64,000 nt of DNA from JBDTSW01 sp963797835 (GTDB lineage Bacteria > Actinomycetota > Thermoleophilia > Solirubrobacterales > 70-9): the NCBI GenBank assembly GCA_963797835.1, contig CAWCRN010000031.1, positions 1-64,000 of the forward strand, written 5' to 3'. Shown piece by piece: positions 63,527 through 64,000 of the stretch. Made by a program: the position numbers and the translations under genes. The notes below the pieces were generated by a model. The model did not search any database. It saw nothing but the letters and a program-made list of their open reading frames with translations, and was not told the origin of the DNA. Positions within the stretch are counted from its first letter, which is position 1, and each line of letters begins with the position of its first letter.

Positions 63527-64000
63527 GCGGCCGCCCCGTCGTGGGGATCTGCGCCGCCGTCGAGCGGGCGCGGTGGGCGGCGTGGGAACTCGACGTGAAC
63601 CTCTCGCCGCGAAGCTACTCGCGCGAGGTCGCCGGGGCCGGCGCGCAGCCCGTGATCCTGCCGCCCACCGAGGCGATGACCGCCGCGCCGGAGGAGGTGC
63701 TCGAGCGCATCGACGCGCTGCTCATAGCCGGGGGCGGCGACATCGACCCCACGCTCTACGGAGCCACCCCGGCCGAGGGAACCACGGGCGTCCGACCCGA
63801 GCGCGACGCCTTCGAGTTGGCCCTTTGCCGGGCGGCGGTGGCGATCGACATGCCCCTGCTGGGCATCTGCCGCGGGATGGAGCTCCTGAACGTCGCGCGC
63901 GGGGGCGACCTCGTCCAGCAGCTCGACACCGCGGGCACCCACCTGCACACTCCCGGCAGCTTCTCCGACCACGACGTCGTACTGGAGCCCGCGTCGCTCG
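63523..64000 (+). CDS. Gamma-glutamyl-gamma-aminobutyrate hydrolase family protein (partial)
   Basis: Class I glutamine-amidotransferase-like hydrolase of the PuuD type, cut by the right edge after about 159 residues. RPVVGICAAVERARWAAWEL begins the protein; LLIAGGGDIDPTLYGATPAE is the family motif and LLGICRGMELLNVARGGDLV holds the Cys nucleophile (GICRG). The catalytic His-Glu pair lies beyond the window. Its GTG overlaps the ligase stop (GTGA). With the ligase and permease it outlines a gamma-glutamylated amine pathway: uptake, glutamylation, oxidation elsewhere, then release of the acid by this enzyme. Confidence 0.85.
   Translation, partial: MSGRPVVGICAAVERARWAAWELDVNLSPRSYSREVAGAGAQPVILPPTEAMTAAPEEVLERIDALLIAGGGDIDPTLYGATPAEGTTGVRPERDAFELALCRAAVAIDMPLLGICRGMELLNVARGGDLVQQLDTAGTHLHTPGSFSDHDVVLEPASL

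Noticed and set aside
1..64000. CRISPR array
   Set aside because: No run of regularly spaced 24-40 base repeats was seen; the only close repeats are the hairpin pairs at 47,595 and 51,661/52,573.

Overview
The window looks like a composite contig. Bases 1 to about 9,660 carry a tight catabolic operon typical of soil alphaproteobacteria: luciferase-like monooxygenases, hydantoinase/oxoprolinase subunits, a class III aminotransferase and a thiamine-diphosphate dehydrogenase E1. At about 9,660 the E1 beta gene breaks off in mid-codon flow and an alkaline-phosphatase-superfamily gene lacking its start begins. From there to 64,000 the gene content fits a high-GC actinobacterium of the Thermoleophilia/Solirubrobacterales type: GtrA, TraR/DksA, a c-di-AMP riboswitch ahead of an Rpf-like transglycosylase, an ECF sigma fused to its anti-sigma, and GlpA-like proteins. 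No marker gene is present, so both taxon calls are inference. Single-base frameshifts occur in more than half of the long genes on both sides of the junction; this pattern suits sequencing indels better than biology, so many CDS entries are reconstructed across frames.

Layout. 1-9,660: minus-strand operon aminotransferase > hyuB > hyuA > NtaA-type monooxygenase > two LLM oxidoreductases, plus divergent E1 alpha/beta. 9,662-21,805: household genes (phosphatase-like, GtrA, GroES-like, EEP lipoprotein, enoyl-CoA hydratase + SDR, persulfide dioxygenase-rhodanese, cupin, membrane glycosyltransferase-like) and a three-member family of small secreted proteins sharing a KHxxGPY motif. 21,791-26,940: a mosaic of broken genes (nuclease, HNH, serine-recombinase and GIY-YIG pieces, a zinc ribbon/ExK gene) bounded by the 3' halves of an initiator tRNA-Met and a tRNA-Ser, probably an integration hot spot or an assembly patchwork. 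27,215-37,050: an accessory block with a receiver-like/ARPP-1 operon, two toxin-antitoxin loci with palindromic operators, a sigma factor operon ending in an ImmA/IrrE protease, and two paralogous genes sharing a CxCG(I/L)Y domain, one with a HIRAN domain.

37,055-50,824: cell-envelope and signalling genes: CSLREA beta-helix protein, a three-domain wall hydrolase, DksA-like protein, MMPL transporter, PAS-GGDEF-EAL protein, riboswitch plus transglycosylase, sigma/anti-sigma fusion and small secreted proteins. 50,890-64,000: a catabolic cluster with a GntR/FCD regulator, a dimethylglycine-dehydrogenase-like enzyme, a choline-kinase-like phosphotransferase, an FGGY kinase, a GlpA-like dehydrogenase with a second FAD protein, an APC permease, a glutamine-synthetase-like ligase and a gamma-glutamyl hydrolase. 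These would fit uptake and breakdown of methylated amines, glycerol-type backbones and amines through gamma-glutamylated intermediates. The cluster also holds a chimeric permease/regulator fragment and a gene cassette flanked by hairpin repeats.
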